From the NCBI RefSeq assembly GCF_039023475.1, contig NZ_JBCHVB010000003.1:372001-436000 (forward strand): DNA of 64,000 bases, written 5' to 3'. Under the pieces are notes generated by a model. That model was not told the DNA's origin and did no database searches. It saw only the letters and a program-made list of their open reading frames with translations. Position 1 is the first letter of the stretch, and each line of letters opens with the position of its first letter. A program made the translations under genes and the position numbers. Source of the DNA: Erwinia sp039023475. Its GTDB lineage: Bacteria > Pseudomonadota > Gammaproteobacteria > Enterobacterales > Enterobacteriaceae. Below are positions 1 to 9,384 of this stretch, in pieces.

Positions 1-1861
1 AGACGCCGCCTTCGGTGGGTGGGATCATCATCGACGCCGTGCTGGCAGCGGCATCGCGGTCTTCCTCGCCAGCCTCTTTACCAAAGGTATCCTGATGGGC
101 CACCAGCTCCTCATTGCCGCTGAGTCTGAGCAATTCTGCCAAACTAATCCGCGTATCGCTCTGCGCCTCCAGCCGGAGCGCACCGTCAGCAAGCCTGATT
201 TTCTCCGGCGGCACCTGGAAGAGCGGCGAGCCGGGCGTGCCGACCGCCAGCGTAATCAGGGCATCCCGCAGCGCCAGCGCCGTTTTATGCACGGCGCCAG
301 TCAGCACATTGGCAAGTTGAGAACCGCCGGCCACAGGCGCACGGGCCAGCTGCGTATCGCCCAGCGTTACCCTGATGGTGTCAGAAGGGACGTGAAGGAC
401 ATCAGCGGCAGTCTGCGCCAGGATGGTATAAGTACCGGTGCCAATATCCACACCGCTGCTCTGTACCTCAATGCTGCCGTCGCCGTGCAGCACAATCTGC
501 GCTTCGCCAGGGGTACGCCGGACCGGATAGGTGCCCGAGGCCATCCCCCAGCCAATCAGCTGCCGTCCTTCGCGTAAACTGCGCGGTTCCGGCGGGCGTT
601 CATGCCAGCCGAACGCCTCAGCGCCAGCCCGATAAGCCTCTTTCAGGCGGCGTGAACTCCAGGGAATATTCGCCTGCGGATCCTGTTCGGCGTAGTTTTT
701 CAGCCGCAGCGCAATCGGGTCCATTTTCAGTTCGCTGGCAAGTTCATCCATCGCCACTTCAATGGCGAACGAGCTGGGGTTCTCGCCTGGCGCACGCATC
801 CATCCTGGATTCACCGTATTGAGATGGATCAGCTTATGATGGGACTGAAAATTGGGCGAGGCGTACATCAGCGGCGTCACCGAGTTGCAGGGTTCAGTAT
901 GCACATCCTCCAGCGCCGTTTCGTTCCAGCTTTCGTGCACGATTGACACCAGCTGACCTTCCCGGGTCGCCCCCAGCGCAAGCTGCTGATGGGTGCGCGG
1001 CCGGCCGCCAAAAGCGGTAAAGGTTTGCGGGCGGGTGAGGGCGAGCTTCACCGGGCGGCCCAGCTCCCGCGACGCGACGCAGGCCAGCGCGCTGTGGGGC
1101 TGAATGCCGCCCTTACAGCCAAATCCACCGCCGACATAAGGCGAAAGAACGCGGACTTTAGCACTGTCGATAGCCATCCACTCCGACACAACCTGACGTG
1201 CGCCGCCCACCCACTGGCTCGGCTCCCAGAGCGTCAGCTCACCGTTTTGCCAGTGGGCGATGCAGCCGTGCGGCTCAATCGGGCAGTTGTACTCCCTGGG
1301 GGTAGTGTAGACGCCGCCAACCTGAACTTCTGCCGCTGCGAGGCTGGGCACCGCCTCTCCCCAGCTGACCGTCATCGCCTCGGACGATTCCGGCTCAGCC
1401 TTAGGATCGTCGGGATGGATCGCGGCTTCCTCGCCGCTGTATTCGGTGGTAATAAGCGCGGCGGCCTCCGTGGCCTGCTCCAGCGTTTCCGCCACCACCA
1501 CGGCAATATGCTGACCGTTCCACAACACTTTATCGCTCTGTAGCGGCAAAAAGGCCTGTGCCGCCGCACCGCCGCTGGCGAACGTTTTAGCCGGATGAAT
1601 AGTCAGCCCGCTCTCGTGATTATATACGGCCAGAACACCGGGAGCCTGACGGGCTTTATCGGTATCCATGCTAACGATTTTACCGTGAGGAATGGTGGAC
1701 TGGACCACAACGGCATAGGCCAGATTTTCCAGCGATTTCTCCACGGCGTAGGGGGCGAGTCCCTGAATTTTCAGCCTGCCGTCAGCACGATCGCGGCGGC
1801 TGCCGAGCGCCTGGTAACCTTTGTCAGCCTGCGTCCCTGGGCGGGTTTCGGTTGTACTCAT
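1..1861 (-). CDS. paoC: PaoC-like aldehyde oxidoreductase, molybdenum-binding subunit (3' end outside window)
   Basis: This is the large catalytic subunit of a xanthine-oxidase-family aldehyde dehydrogenase, which holds the molybdenum cofactor and oxidises aldehydes to acids. About 620 residues are visible from the ATG at 1861. The C-terminal part, which should carry the catalytic Glu, lies beyond the left edge. Visible family motifs are VGGGFGCKGG, a cofactor-binding Gly-rich loop, and MRAPGE, both typical of E. coli PaoC (YagR). The start codon overlaps the stop of the FAD subunit gene by four bases (ATGA), so the three subunits are translationally coupled. The dedicated cofactor chaperone gene paoD would be expected downstream, outside the window. 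Subunit identity is sure; the substrate is not shown by sequence. Confidence 0.9.
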   Translation of the reverse strand, partial: MSTTETRPGTQADKGYQALGSRRDRADGRLKIQGLAPYAVEKSLENLAYAVVVQSTIPHGKIVSMDTDKARQAPGVLAVYNHESGLTIHPAKTFASGGAAAQAFLPLQSDKVLWNGQHIAVVVAETLEQATEAAALITTEYSGEEAAIHPDDPKAEPESSEAMTVSWGEAVPSLAAAEVQVGGVYTTPREYNCPIEPHGCIAHWQNGELTLWEPSQWVGGARQVVSEWMAIDSAKVRVLSPYVGGGFGCKGGIQPHSALACVASRELGRPVKLALTRPQTFTAFGGRPRTHQQLALGATREGQLVSIVHESWNETALEDVHTEPCNSVTPLMYASPNFQSHHKLIHLNTVNPGWMRAPGENPSSFAIEVAMDELASELKMDPIALRLKNYAEQDPQANIPWSSRRLKEAYRAGAEAFGWHERPPEPRSLREGRQLIGWGMASGTYPVRRTPGEAQIVLHGDGSIEVQSSGVDIGTGTYTILAQTAADVLHVPSDTIRVTLGDTQLARAPVAGGSQLANVLTGAVHKTALALRDALITLAVGTPGSPLFQVPPEKIRLADGALRLEAQSDTRISLAELLRLSGNEELVAHQDTFGKEAGEEDRDAAASTASMMIPPTEGGV

Positions 1862-2856
1862 GCCAGACCTCCCACGGTCATCAGCGCCCGGGCGATCACG
1901 CGCGGCGCAAGGGTAATTTTATGACCATTATGCTGATGGGCGACGGCACCTTCGATCGCCAGTTCAGCAGCGTCCCGCAATATTTTCTCCTCCAGCGGCT
2001 GGCCTTGCAGCGCCTGCTCCACCTGACGGACGCGCCAGGGACGAGTGGCAACGCCGCCAAGGGCGATGCGCACATCCCGGATGGTGCGGCCATCGCTCTC
2101 CAGCTCCAGTCCGACCGCGGCGCTGGCTGCCGCAAACTCATAAGAGCTGCGATCGCGCACCTTAAGGTAATGCGAATTCGCCAGTGCCGGACTGAGCGGC
2201 AGGGTAATGCGGACAATAATCTCGCCTTCCGCCAGCTGCGTTTCCCTGTCCGGGCGGTCGCCGGGTAACAGAAAGAAATCATCCACCGCAACGCGACGCT
2301 GTTGTCCGTCCGCACCCTGAATATGGAGCACCGCATCAAATGCGGTCAGCGCAACGGCAAAATCGCCCGGGTAGAGGGCGATGCAGCTATCGCTGATGCC
2401 CAGCACGGCGTGGTTATCATTCAGCCCTTCTTTAGCTGCGCATCCCGATCCCGGCTGGCGCTTATTGCAGTCTGGCCAGGCATGGGGATCGCGAAAGTAG
2501 GCGCAGCGGGTACGCTGTAAAATATTGCCACCCAGCGTGGCCATATTTCTGAGCTGCGCCGAGGCGGCGAGCATCAGGCTTTCAGCCACGGCAGGCGCGG
2601 AGGAGAGCACATGCTGGCTCTCTGCCGCCTCGCTCATTTTCACCAGCGCGCCAAAATCCAGTGAAGAGGAGGTCAGAGAAATCTCCCGCAGATCGCTGAG
2701 ATGGGTGATATCGACCAGCCGGGCAGGGCGCAGCACGTCGCACTTCATCAGATCGAGCTGGGTGGTTCCTCCCGCAAGGATATGCGTTTCAGGCTGGGCG
2801 CTTTGCTGCGTGGCGGTGGCGAGATCGGTGGCGCGGTAATAGTCAAATTCCCTCAT
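1858..2856 (-). CDS. paoB: PaoB-like FAD-binding subunit of aldehyde oxidoreductase
   Basis: 332 residues, the usual length for the FAD subunit that passes electrons from the iron-sulfur clusters to the acceptor. The N-terminal half has the VAO-type FAD loop (AGGTTQLDLMK, then ATLGGNILQRTRC). The segment around residues 120-150 holds several Cys (QRTRCAYF, DCNKRQPGSGCAA). In E. coli PaoB (YagS) the matching Cys ligate an extra 4Fe-4S cluster, so this protein belongs to the PaoB branch and not to plain XdhB. It overlaps paoA by 14 bases and paoC by 4 bases, forming one operon read leftwards. Confidence 0.9.
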   Translation of the reverse strand: MREFDYYRATDLATATQQSAQPETHILAGGTTQLDLMKCDVLRPARLVDITHLSDLREISLTSSSLDFGALVKMSEAAESQHVLSSAPAVAESLMLAASAQLRNMATLGGNILQRTRCAYFRDPHAWPDCNKRQPGSGCAAKEGLNDNHAVLGISDSCIALYPGDFAVALTAFDAVLHIQGADGQQRRVAVDDFFLLPGDRPDRETQLAEGEIIVRITLPLSPALANSHYLKVRDRSSYEFAAASAAVGLELESDGRTIRDVRIALGGVATRPWRVRQVEQALQGQPLEEKILRDAAELAIEGAVAHQHNGHKITLAPRVIARALMTVGGLA

Positions 2857-3340
2857 TACATTCCTCCGTTTTCAGCCGGGCAGCAGCATCTTTGACCGCC
2901 TTGACAATATGGGTATAGGCACCGCAGCGGCAGAGATTGCCGCTCATATATTCGCGGATCTCCTCATCGCTGCGCGCATGACCTTCCTCAATACAGGCGA
3001 CCGCAGACATGATTTGCCCCGGCGTGCAGTAGCCGCACTGAAAGGCGTCATGCTCAAGAAAGGCCGCCTGAACGGCGTGGAGGGTGTCGCCCTGGCTCAG
3101 GCCTTCAATCGTCTTCACGTCCCGGCCTTCCGCCTGCGCCGCCAGCGTCAGGCAGCTCAGCACGCGTTCGCCATCAATATGCACCGTACAGGCGCCGCAT
3201 TGCCCCTGATCGCACCCTTTTTTGGAACCGGTAAGTCCGGCATGTTCGCGCAGCGCGTCCAGCAGCGTGGTACGAGGATCGAGATTAAGCTGCCGCGGTG
3301 TGCCGTTAATCGTCAGCGTTATGGATTGTGGTTGTGCCAT
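2843..3340 (-). CDS. paoA: PaoA-like 2Fe-2S subunit, no Tat leader
   Basis: 165-residue ferredoxin-like subunit with two 2Fe-2S clusters. The plant-type cluster ligands are in GCDQGQCGACTV and the following Cys of VLSCLTLA. The second cluster motif is CGYCTPGQ followed by GNLCRCGAY. The ATG at 3340 is preceded by GGAGAG, and no in-frame upstream start exists. E. coli PaoA (YagT) is about 60 residues longer because of a twin-arginine leader that sends the complex to the periplasm. This protein begins directly with the ferredoxin fold, so the complex is inferred to stay in the cytoplasm. First gene of the pao operon; its promoter must lie in 3341-3539. Confidence 0.9.
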   Translation of the reverse strand: MAQPQSITLTINGTPRQLNLDPRTTLLDALREHAGLTGSKKGCDQGQCGACTVHIDGERVLSCLTLAAQAEGRDVKTIEGLSQGDTLHAVQAAFLEHDAFQCGYCTPGQIMSAVACIEEGHARSDEEIREYMSGNLCRCGAYTHIVKAVKDAAARLKTEECNEGI

Positions 3341-3539
3341 CGTTCTCTCCAGTTCTGGGAGGTTTCAGACAGCGTGAGGGCGCAGGAAGAGAAAAGAGGT
3401 GGCGGCCCGGCACACTGCCACAGTGCTTCAGTGGTAAAAGTTTCAGGCGAGCCTGAAAAAACGACGCCGGAGCAATTTACCGGCGTGATGGGCTGTTCTG
3501 TTGTCGAAAGTCCCCACAAACAGCATAGACGAAAAATGG

Positions 3540-4436
3540 CTACCCGATTTGCAGAGTGCGGAACGGGGCAGGAGGCGGGGCAAGGGCGCTGGATTTATTT
3601 TTTCTGTATTGAAGCGGCGTTTTACCAATGCCCTTTTTGAATGACGTTATAAAGTAGGTCGCGTCGGCAAAGCCCACATGGACACCTATCTCATGAATGC
3701 TCATTTCACTGCGCAGCAGCAGTTCACAGGCTTTCCTCAGTCTGTAGGTGGTGACGTATTCATTTATTTTCTCGCCGGTTTCCGCATGAAAACGGCGGGA
3801 AAGGTAGCATCTGGATTTATTCAAGTCTGCCGCCAGCTTCTCCAGACTGATCTTTTTCATATAGTTTTCCTCCACCCACAGCATGACCTGACGGGAAAGC
3901 TGGTACTCATCTTCCCGGATAGTTTTTTCCTTGGTCGGGATCATGCTGAAAAGCGAAAGAAGTAACGTCGCCGCACTCTCCTTATCCAGCTCATCCCCTT
4001 TAGCAAGCGCGCCGTAATGGGTGAACAAGGTCATCATCCACGGGTGTAAGTCAGTCAGATCGGCGACAAACGCCTCGCTCCCTCGCGCAGAGAGCCGCAG
4101 GAACTTCTGCTTATGATGGGGGAATGCATCAAGCGCAGGCAGAACGGCATGCTGATCGACATGGATAATGGTGCGGCGGTAACTATTCGCGGCACACTCT
4201 TCCACCATGATTTTATGAAGCGTGAAGGGGGGGAAAACGAACATTCTGCCTGGCCGCATGGTGTAATGCCGGTTGTCGGCAATCACCACACCATAACCCT
4301 CCTCGACGTAAAGCACCTCAAGGCACTGATGCCAGTGATGATAGCGAACCGGGTTCGCATTCAGCCGGCTGAATGAAATAACGTTATCCCTGAGCGAAAT
4401 CAGCTCAAGCCGGTCTGGAAGGCGGGTCGGAAGCAT
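3540..4436 (-). CDS. AraC-family transcriptional regulator
   Basis: 298 residues with an N-terminal cupin-like sugar-sensing domain (about 20-110, with HWHQCLEVLYVEEGYG) and a C-terminal pair of helix-turn-helix motifs (about 185-285: SLEKLAADLNKSRCYLSRRF, then SIHEIGVHVGFADATYFITSFKK). The gene is divergent from the DUF2264/transporter/GH88 operon and separated from it by about 210 bp, the usual place for its activator. It also runs toward paoA, 200 bp away, so control of the pao genes is possible but less likely. The effector is unknown; an unsaturated uronate or its breakdown product is the inference from the neighbours. No strong ribosome-binding site precedes the ATG. Confidence 0.85.
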   Translation of the reverse strand: MLPTRLPDRLELISLRDNVISFSRLNANPVRYHHWHQCLEVLYVEEGYGVVIADNRHYTMRPGRMFVFPPFTLHKIMVEECAANSYRRTIIHVDQHAVLPALDAFPHHKQKFLRLSARGSEAFVADLTDLHPWMMTLFTHYGALAKGDELDKESAATLLLSLFSMIPTKEKTIREDEYQLSRQVMLWVEENYMKKISLEKLAADLNKSRCYLSRRFHAETGEKINEYVTTYRLRKACELLLRSEMSIHEIGVHVGFADATYFITSFKKGIGKTPLQYRKNKSSALAPPPAPFRTLQIG

Positions 4437-4648
4437 GGGGCAACATTTTTAATTTTTTGGGGGGATTCACCATTAATAAAACGTTTTTTTAAATTTTCAA
4501 GACCGCTGTGCCATCCCCCTTTCATCTCTGTGACCTTGCTAACGTTTTGAACCCTACAGCCTCCTTATTCTCTGCGCAGCAATGGGTTATGCCCCTAACT
4601 CCGATCCCGGACTCTCCGATCGGAAGGTCCTACGCCAGAGGTAAACAG
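4437..4648. promoter_or_regulatory. Divergent intergenic region, AraC regulator / uronate operon
   Basis: A 212-bp gap between the two divergent start codons, AT-rich on the regulator side with runs of T and a G6 tract near 4460. It should hold both promoters and the AraC-type binding sites. I could not pick out reliable -35/-10 pairs or an obvious direct repeat by eye. Confidence 0.5.
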
Positions 4649-6481
4649 ATGCATCGCGAACAGATAAAATCAAATCCCTTGTCCTCCCGGCAGGATGTTA
4701 TTCAGTTTCTTTGCACATTTCTGGAACCGCTAAGTAATCAGTTTACCCCGGATAGCGCCGGTATTGCGCTCGGCGATACCGGCGCACATTACGGCGCGGA
4801 AATTGCCCGTATGGAGGGGCTATCCCGGGCCTTATGGGGGCTTTTTCCGCTGATGGCCTCCGGCGAAAAAGAGGCTTTCAGCGACCGCTACATTCAGGCC
4901 ATAAAGGTGGGGACCGATCCGAAGTCAGCGGCCTACTGGGGCGACGCCGGGCCGTACGATCAACGTTTCGTTGAGATGGCTGTTTATGGGCTGGGACTGG
5001 CGCTGTTGCAGGAGAGACTGACGGAGAGATTCAGCCAAAAAGAACTTGCCGACCTTTGCCGGTGGCTGGATCAGATCTCCACCGCCGTGATGCCGGACAG
5101 CAACTGGAACTATTTTGCCATCATGGTCCAGTTAGGGTTCAAGCGGGCGGGCTTACCCTGGGATGAAAACGTTATCAGCCAGCGTTTTGCGCTGATGGAG
5201 GCCTATTACCTCGGCGGAGGCTGGTATTCAGATGGAGAAGGCCGCCCACGCGATTACTATATCTCCATGGCGTTCCACTTTTATGGACTGATTTATGCGA
5301 CGCTGAATGGGGAGGACGATCCGCAGCGTGCTGAAACGCTACGTCACAGGGCAACGCTTTTTGCGCATGATTTTATTTATATGTCTGATGCGAAGGGCGC
5401 TTCAATTCCTTTCGGCAGAAGCCTCACCTACCGCTTTGCCACCGTTGCGTTCTGGTGTGCGGTGGCCTTCTCCGGGCTGAAGGTCTTTACCCCCGGCCTG
5501 GTGAAAGGGCTTATTTTGCGAAACCTACGCTGGTGGCAGGATAAACCCTTTCTGGATCGCGACGGCATTATGACGCTTGGGTATTGTTACCCTAATCTCG
5601 CCTTCTGTGAAGATTATAACTCTCCCGGTTCGCCCTACTGGGCGCTGAAAATCTTCCTGATCCTTGCCCTTCCTGAAACAGATGAATTCTGGTTATCCGC
5701 CGAGCAATCGTTACCTGAGCTGCGGGTAAACCATATTATCCCTCAGGCTTCACAAATTATTGTTCATCCGCAGCAGGGTGGGCAGGTTTATATGCTGACG
5801 TCCGGGCAGCTTGAGCTAAATAATTACGTCAATACGGAGGCGAAATATACCAAGTTTGCCTATTCAAGCCTGTTCGGCTTCACCATTGAACGGGGACGCT
5901 ACGGTATTAAACATGCGGCCTGTGACTCAATGTTGTTGCTGTGCGAGGACGATGATTACTGGCGCGGAAGGCGAGCCTGCGGGCAGGTTATTGTTCACGA
6001 TGACTGTATCTGGTCGCGCTGGTCCCCCTGGCATGATGTGCATGTTGAAACCTGGCTTATTCCGTGCGGCGAATGGCATCTTCGTGTCCACCGTATCGAG
6101 AGCGCGCGCCAACTGAAAACGGCGGAGGGAGGGTTTGCCGTAAAGAATGGGCTTGAAATAAAAGCTTCCGCTAATGACCGTGAAAGCCTGCTCTGTGCCA
6201 GCAATGGCACCAGCGTGATCCACGATGCCTCCCCCTGTTTACAGCGAGAGCCAGGGTATGTCGTCACGCCTCCCAACAGCAGCATCATGTTTGCTGAATG
6301 TGCGGCCATTCCTGTTCTGTCAGGATCGATTTCCCAGGGAATAAGCTGGCTTGTCGGTGCCGTTGCCGCGACCGGCGAGGTTAATAAGAAATATACCAAC
6401 CCACCCCTGTTCACAATGAACGATAAAACTTTCTCTGTCAGGTATGACGACATGGAAAAGGCTATCTCTGTCAGTATCTGA
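4649..6481 (+). CDS. DUF2264 domain-containing protein
   Basis: 610 residues from the ATG at 4649, which is preceded by AGAGG; the reading frame is open further upstream but the two earlier candidate starts lack a ribosome-binding site. DUF2264 proteins are 600-odd-residue proteins of unproven activity, with an alpha/alpha-barrel-like N-terminal region rich in Trp and Tyr and a C-terminal beta-rich half. They recur beside polysaccharide-lyase product enzymes. There is no signal peptide, so it is predicted cytoplasmic. It is first gene of an operon with a LacY-type symporter and a GH88 hydrolase. By context it may act on the same oligosaccharides, as a hydrolase or lyase; this is inference. 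Confidence 0.8.
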   Translation: MHREQIKSNPLSSRQDVIQFLCTFLEPLSNQFTPDSAGIALGDTGAHYGAEIARMEGLSRALWGLFPLMASGEKEAFSDRYIQAIKVGTDPKSAAYWGDAGPYDQRFVEMAVYGLGLALLQERLTERFSQKELADLCRWLDQISTAVMPDSNWNYFAIMVQLGFKRAGLPWDENVISQRFALMEAYYLGGGWYSDGEGRPRDYYISMAFHFYGLIYATLNGEDDPQRAETLRHRATLFAHDFIYMSDAKGASIPFGRSLTYRFATVAFWCAVAFSGLKVFTPGLVKGLILRNLRWWQDKPFLDRDGIMTLGYCYPNLAFCEDYNSPGSPYWALKIFLILALPETDEFWLSAEQSLPELRVNHIIPQASQIIVHPQQGGQVYMLTSGQLELNNYVNTEAKYTKFAYSSLFGFTIERGRYGIKHAACDSMLLLCEDDDYWRGRRACGQVIVHDDCIWSRWSPWHDVHVETWLIPCGEWHLRVHRIESARQLKTAEGGFAVKNGLEIKASANDRESLLCASNGTSVIHDASPCLQREPGYVVTPPNSSIMFAECAAIPVLSGSISQGISWLVGAVAATGEVNKKYTNPPLFTMNDKTFSVRYDDMEKAISVSI

Positions 6482-6517
6482 ACCTACAGAAAATGACTGT
6501 ATCTTATTGAGGCGTTT

Positions 6518-7792
6518 ATGAAAAATATAACTTCTGAAAATCGCTATGAATATTATAAAATCAGCTCATTTATTTTTATGTATTTTTTTACCTGGTCGGC
6601 AAGTATCGGCCTGCTCGCTATCTGGCTGGGGCAAAAGAGTCATCTCAGCGGCACCGTAATTGGTACGGTATTCGCGGTGAACGGGATATTTTCGGTAATA
6701 CTGAAGCCGGTTTACGGTTATATCCTCGATAAGCTGGGCATGAATAAATACCTGCTCTATTTTGTGGTCGGAATGTCGGCCCTGATGGCCCCTTTCTTTA
6801 TTTATGTCTATCAGCCGCTGCTGTTATCCAGCACTCTGGTTGGCATTATTGTCGGCGCAATTTACCTGAGTTTCGCCTGGTATGCCGGGGTGGCGGCCTG
6901 CGAGTCTTATGCTGACCGCTACAGTCGTCTTAACGGCATGGAGTTCGGGCAGATCCGGATGTGGGGGTCGCTGGGCTGGGCGGTGGCCTCCTCATTTTCC
7001 GGGATACTTTTTAACTTATCTCCCGCCTATAACTTTATCCTGGGTAGTCTGACCTCGATCGTGATGCTGTTTGTTCTTTTCAGCCTGAAAGTGAACACGC
7101 ATACCGCCTATGCCAGTGACGTCCTTTCGAAGGAAAAAATTGTACCGGCGGATGTTTCAGCCCTGCTTAAAAGCAGAAAGTTCTGGGCGTTCTGTCTCTA
7201 CATCGCGGGCGTGGCCTGGATGATGTTTATCGCTGAGCAGCAGTTCTCCCGCTATTTCGTGACCTTCTTTGATGATGTGAATCAGGGAAATGCGGTATTT
7301 GGCTATCTGGGCACTGTCCAGTCCGGGATGGAATTTATCATGTATATGATTATTCCCGCCTTTGTGAATTATATCGGCGCTAAAAAAGGCTTACTGATCG
7401 TCGGCCTCGTGGTAGGTGCGCGTCTGATTATCTCAGGCCTCTGTGATTCGCATCTGCTGATTTCCGTTCTTAAGCCGCTTTACGGGCTGGAGATCTGCCT
7501 GCTGCTGGTTTCCGTATTTAAATATATTGCTGAACACTTCGACAAACGCGTCAACGCGACCATGTATCTGCTGGGGTATCAGGCGATGTTATATGTCGGG
7601 AACGTGGTGGTGTCGTCGCCGGCTGGCCTGCTGTATGACCGAATCGGGTTTGAAAAAACCTACATTATCATGGGCTGCATCGCGCTTATCTTTACGCTGA
7701 TATCGTCGCTGACGCTCTCTGCCTGCCGGAGTAAAAAAGCGCCTTTACGCCATGCCGGAACGAAAAACGCCCCGGAAGAAATCCATCAATAA
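6518..7792 (+). CDS. Oligosaccharide:H+ symporter, LacY/RafB-type MFS permease
   Basis: 424 residues with about twelve hydrophobic segments. The N-terminal helix (FIFMYFFTWSASIGLLAIWL), the GYILDKLG loop and the region RMWGSLGWAVASSF match the oligosaccharide:proton symporter family (LacY, RafB, CscB). Members import disaccharides with protons across the inner membrane. It sits 36 bp after the DUF2264 gene and just before a GH88 hydrolase, so the cargo is probably an unsaturated uronic-acid disaccharide. The C-terminal tail is rich in Lys and Arg. Exact substrate cannot be read from the sequence. Confidence 0.85.
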   Translation: MKNITSENRYEYYKISSFIFMYFFTWSASIGLLAIWLGQKSHLSGTVIGTVFAVNGIFSVILKPVYGYILDKLGMNKYLLYFVVGMSALMAPFFIYVYQPLLLSSTLVGIIVGAIYLSFAWYAGVAACESYADRYSRLNGMEFGQIRMWGSLGWAVASSFSGILFNLSPAYNFILGSLTSIVMLFVLFSLKVNTHTAYASDVLSKEKIVPADVSALLKSRKFWAFCLYIAGVAWMMFIAEQQFSRYFVTFFDDVNQGNAVFGYLGTVQSGMEFIMYMIIPAFVNYIGAKKGLLIVGLVVGARLIISGLCDSHLLISVLKPLYGLEICLLLVSVFKYIAEHFDKRVNATMYLLGYQAMLYVGNVVVSSPAGLLYDRIGFEKTYIIMGCIALIFTLISSLTLSACRSKKAPLRHAGTKNAPEEIHQ

Positions 7793-7835
7793 CGGCGTCC
7801 GGGTGAAAAAGACCGGCCGTGAAAGGAGCCAGACT

Positions 7836-9026
7836 ATGCTGAATAATTGTGTTAAAGAGCCGCTGCGTGAGCTGACGGAGAGCGTTCAGGATGCGCGTCA
7901 TTTTGACGATATGTTAAAGCAGACGCGGGGCGATGTGCTTGAAAAAATCAGCCGTAATGTCGCAGATTTTGGCGAGCGCTTTCCCGCGGAAACCTGTAAC
8001 GGTGGCTACTATCCGTTAACGGAAAACGTGGAGTGGACAACCAGTTTCTGGACCGGCCAGCTATGGCTCGCCTGGGAGATGAGCGGCGATGAACGGTTCC
8101 GCTCAATGGCGGAAAACCATGTCCGGTCGTTCGGGATGCGCATTGCAGGCCGGCATGACACCAATACGCATGACCTGGGATTTCTCTACACGCTCTCCTG
8201 CGTGGCGGCCTGGCGTTTAACGGGCAACCGGGAGGCGCGTGGCTTCTCGCTGCTGGCAGCCGAGGCGCTGCTGGAGCGCTTTCATCATAAAGCCCGCATT
8301 ATTCAGGCATGGGGAGATCTCTCCGACCCGGTACAGGCTGGAAGGATGATCATTGACTGCAACATGAACCTTCCGCTGCTGTACTGGGCCAGCGAACAGA
8401 CAGGCGATCCGCGTTTTGCCCAGGCCGCCTGTGAACACGTGCGTCAGGCGGCCCGTTATTTGATCAGGGAAGATGCGTCGACCTACCACACTTACTATAT
8501 GGATACCCTGACCGGCAAACCGCGCTATGGTGACACGCAGCAGGGCTATGCGGATGACTCCTGCTGGTCGCGGGGGCAGGCCTGGGGGATTTACGGATTC
8601 ACGCTCAGTTTTCTCTACAGCGGAGAGCGTGAGCTGCTCGAACTGGCAAAAAAACTCGCCAACTATTTTCTTAATCGCCTCCCAGAGGATGGTGTCTGCC
8701 ACTGGGACCTCGCTTTACTGGGGACGGATGCCCTGCGTGACTCCTCTGCCGCAGCCATCGCCGTCTGCGGTCTGCTGGAGTTATGCAAGCACCTGCCGCT
8801 CGTGGATCCGGAAAGGGAGGCCTACCTTCGGGCGGCCAGAAGGATAATGTCATCCCTGACGCAGCATTATCTCGCCGGGAAAGAGGAGCCCTGTAATGGA
8901 GTGCTTAAACATTCCGTCTATCATCTTGCCAGTAATAAAGGTGTGGATGAATGTGCAAGCTGGGGAGATTATTTCTACGTGGAGGCGCTGGTGCGTATGA
9001 CGCAAAGCTGGAAGATGTACTGGTAG
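7836..9026 (+). CDS. GH88-family unsaturated glucuronyl hydrolase
   Basis: 396 residues from the ATG at 7836, which follows AAAGGAG; an upstream in-frame ATG at 7752 lies inside the symporter gene and has no ribosome-binding site. Family GH88 hydrolases remove the 4,5-unsaturated uronic acid left at the non-reducing end by polysaccharide lyases. Visible signatures are the HDLGF motif with the catalytic-type Asp, MIIDCNMNLPLLYWA with the second Asp, and DDSCWSRGQAWGIYGF, in an (alpha/alpha)6 barrel. No signal peptide, so it acts on imported disaccharide. GH105 is the closest alternative family; HDLGF and the sequence around it favour GH88. Confidence 0.85.
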   Translation: MLNNCVKEPLRELTESVQDARHFDDMLKQTRGDVLEKISRNVADFGERFPAETCNGGYYPLTENVEWTTSFWTGQLWLAWEMSGDERFRSMAENHVRSFGMRIAGRHDTNTHDLGFLYTLSCVAAWRLTGNREARGFSLLAAEALLERFHHKARIIQAWGDLSDPVQAGRMIIDCNMNLPLLYWASEQTGDPRFAQAACEHVRQAARYLIREDASTYHTYYMDTLTGKPRYGDTQQGYADDSCWSRGQAWGIYGFTLSFLYSGERELLELAKKLANYFLNRLPEDGVCHWDLALLGTDALRDSSAAAIAVCGLLELCKHLPLVDPEREAYLRAARRIMSSLTQHYLAGKEEPCNGVLKHSVYHLASNKGVDECASWGDYFYVEALVRMTQSWKMYW

Positions 9027-9031
9027 AAAGT

Positions 9032-9063
9032 AAAAGCAGACTTCCACGGAGGTCTGCTTTTGT
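9032..9063 (+). terminator. Rho-independent terminator of the uronate operon
   Basis: An inverted repeat with arms reading AAAAGCAGAC and GTCTGCTTTT begins six bases after the GH88 stop codon and runs into a T-rich tail. It closes the operon. Confidence 0.85.
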
Positions 9064-9214
9064 TAATCTGGTTCCTTGCTGTTCCCTTTAGCGCCAGCCG
9101 GATATGGAGGCTGCGCCGCATTTTGTTTATCCGATCCGCAATAATCCTTTGAACCGCAAAAACAGTTTTCTATTATCGGCCTTCTTTGTCGCACACCAGG
9201 TTTTTGCCGGGGCG

Positions 9215-9260
9215 TAATGCTTTATGGCATGAAAGAAGCGTCTGGTGTATCAGGACGGTT
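9215..9260 (+). repeat. Degenerate direct repeat, copy A (left of chpSB)
   Basis: A 44-base segment that matches 10155-10200 at 35 of 44 positions, including the uninterrupted block TGAAAGAAGCG. Read in frame, both copies encode a similar short peptide (MLYGMKEASGVSG here, MLHDLKEAADVSG then stop in the other). This suggests relics of a small gene. The stretch 9064-9416 has no other gene. Confidence 0.55.
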
Positions 9261-9384
9261 AGCGGTAATGCTGTCTTTCAAAACTACCGGATCTCTCCTC
9301 TGATGATTAAAGCTTTATTACGCTAAGCCGCTAAGGAAATCACAATGGATCTGATGAATAATTGTGCATCGTCCGCCGCAGATG

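Noticed and set aside
4508..4648. Extended N-terminus of the DUF2264 protein
   Set aside because: Starts at 4508 and 4589 lack ribosome-binding sites and would run into the promoter region; ATG 4649 has AGAGG.
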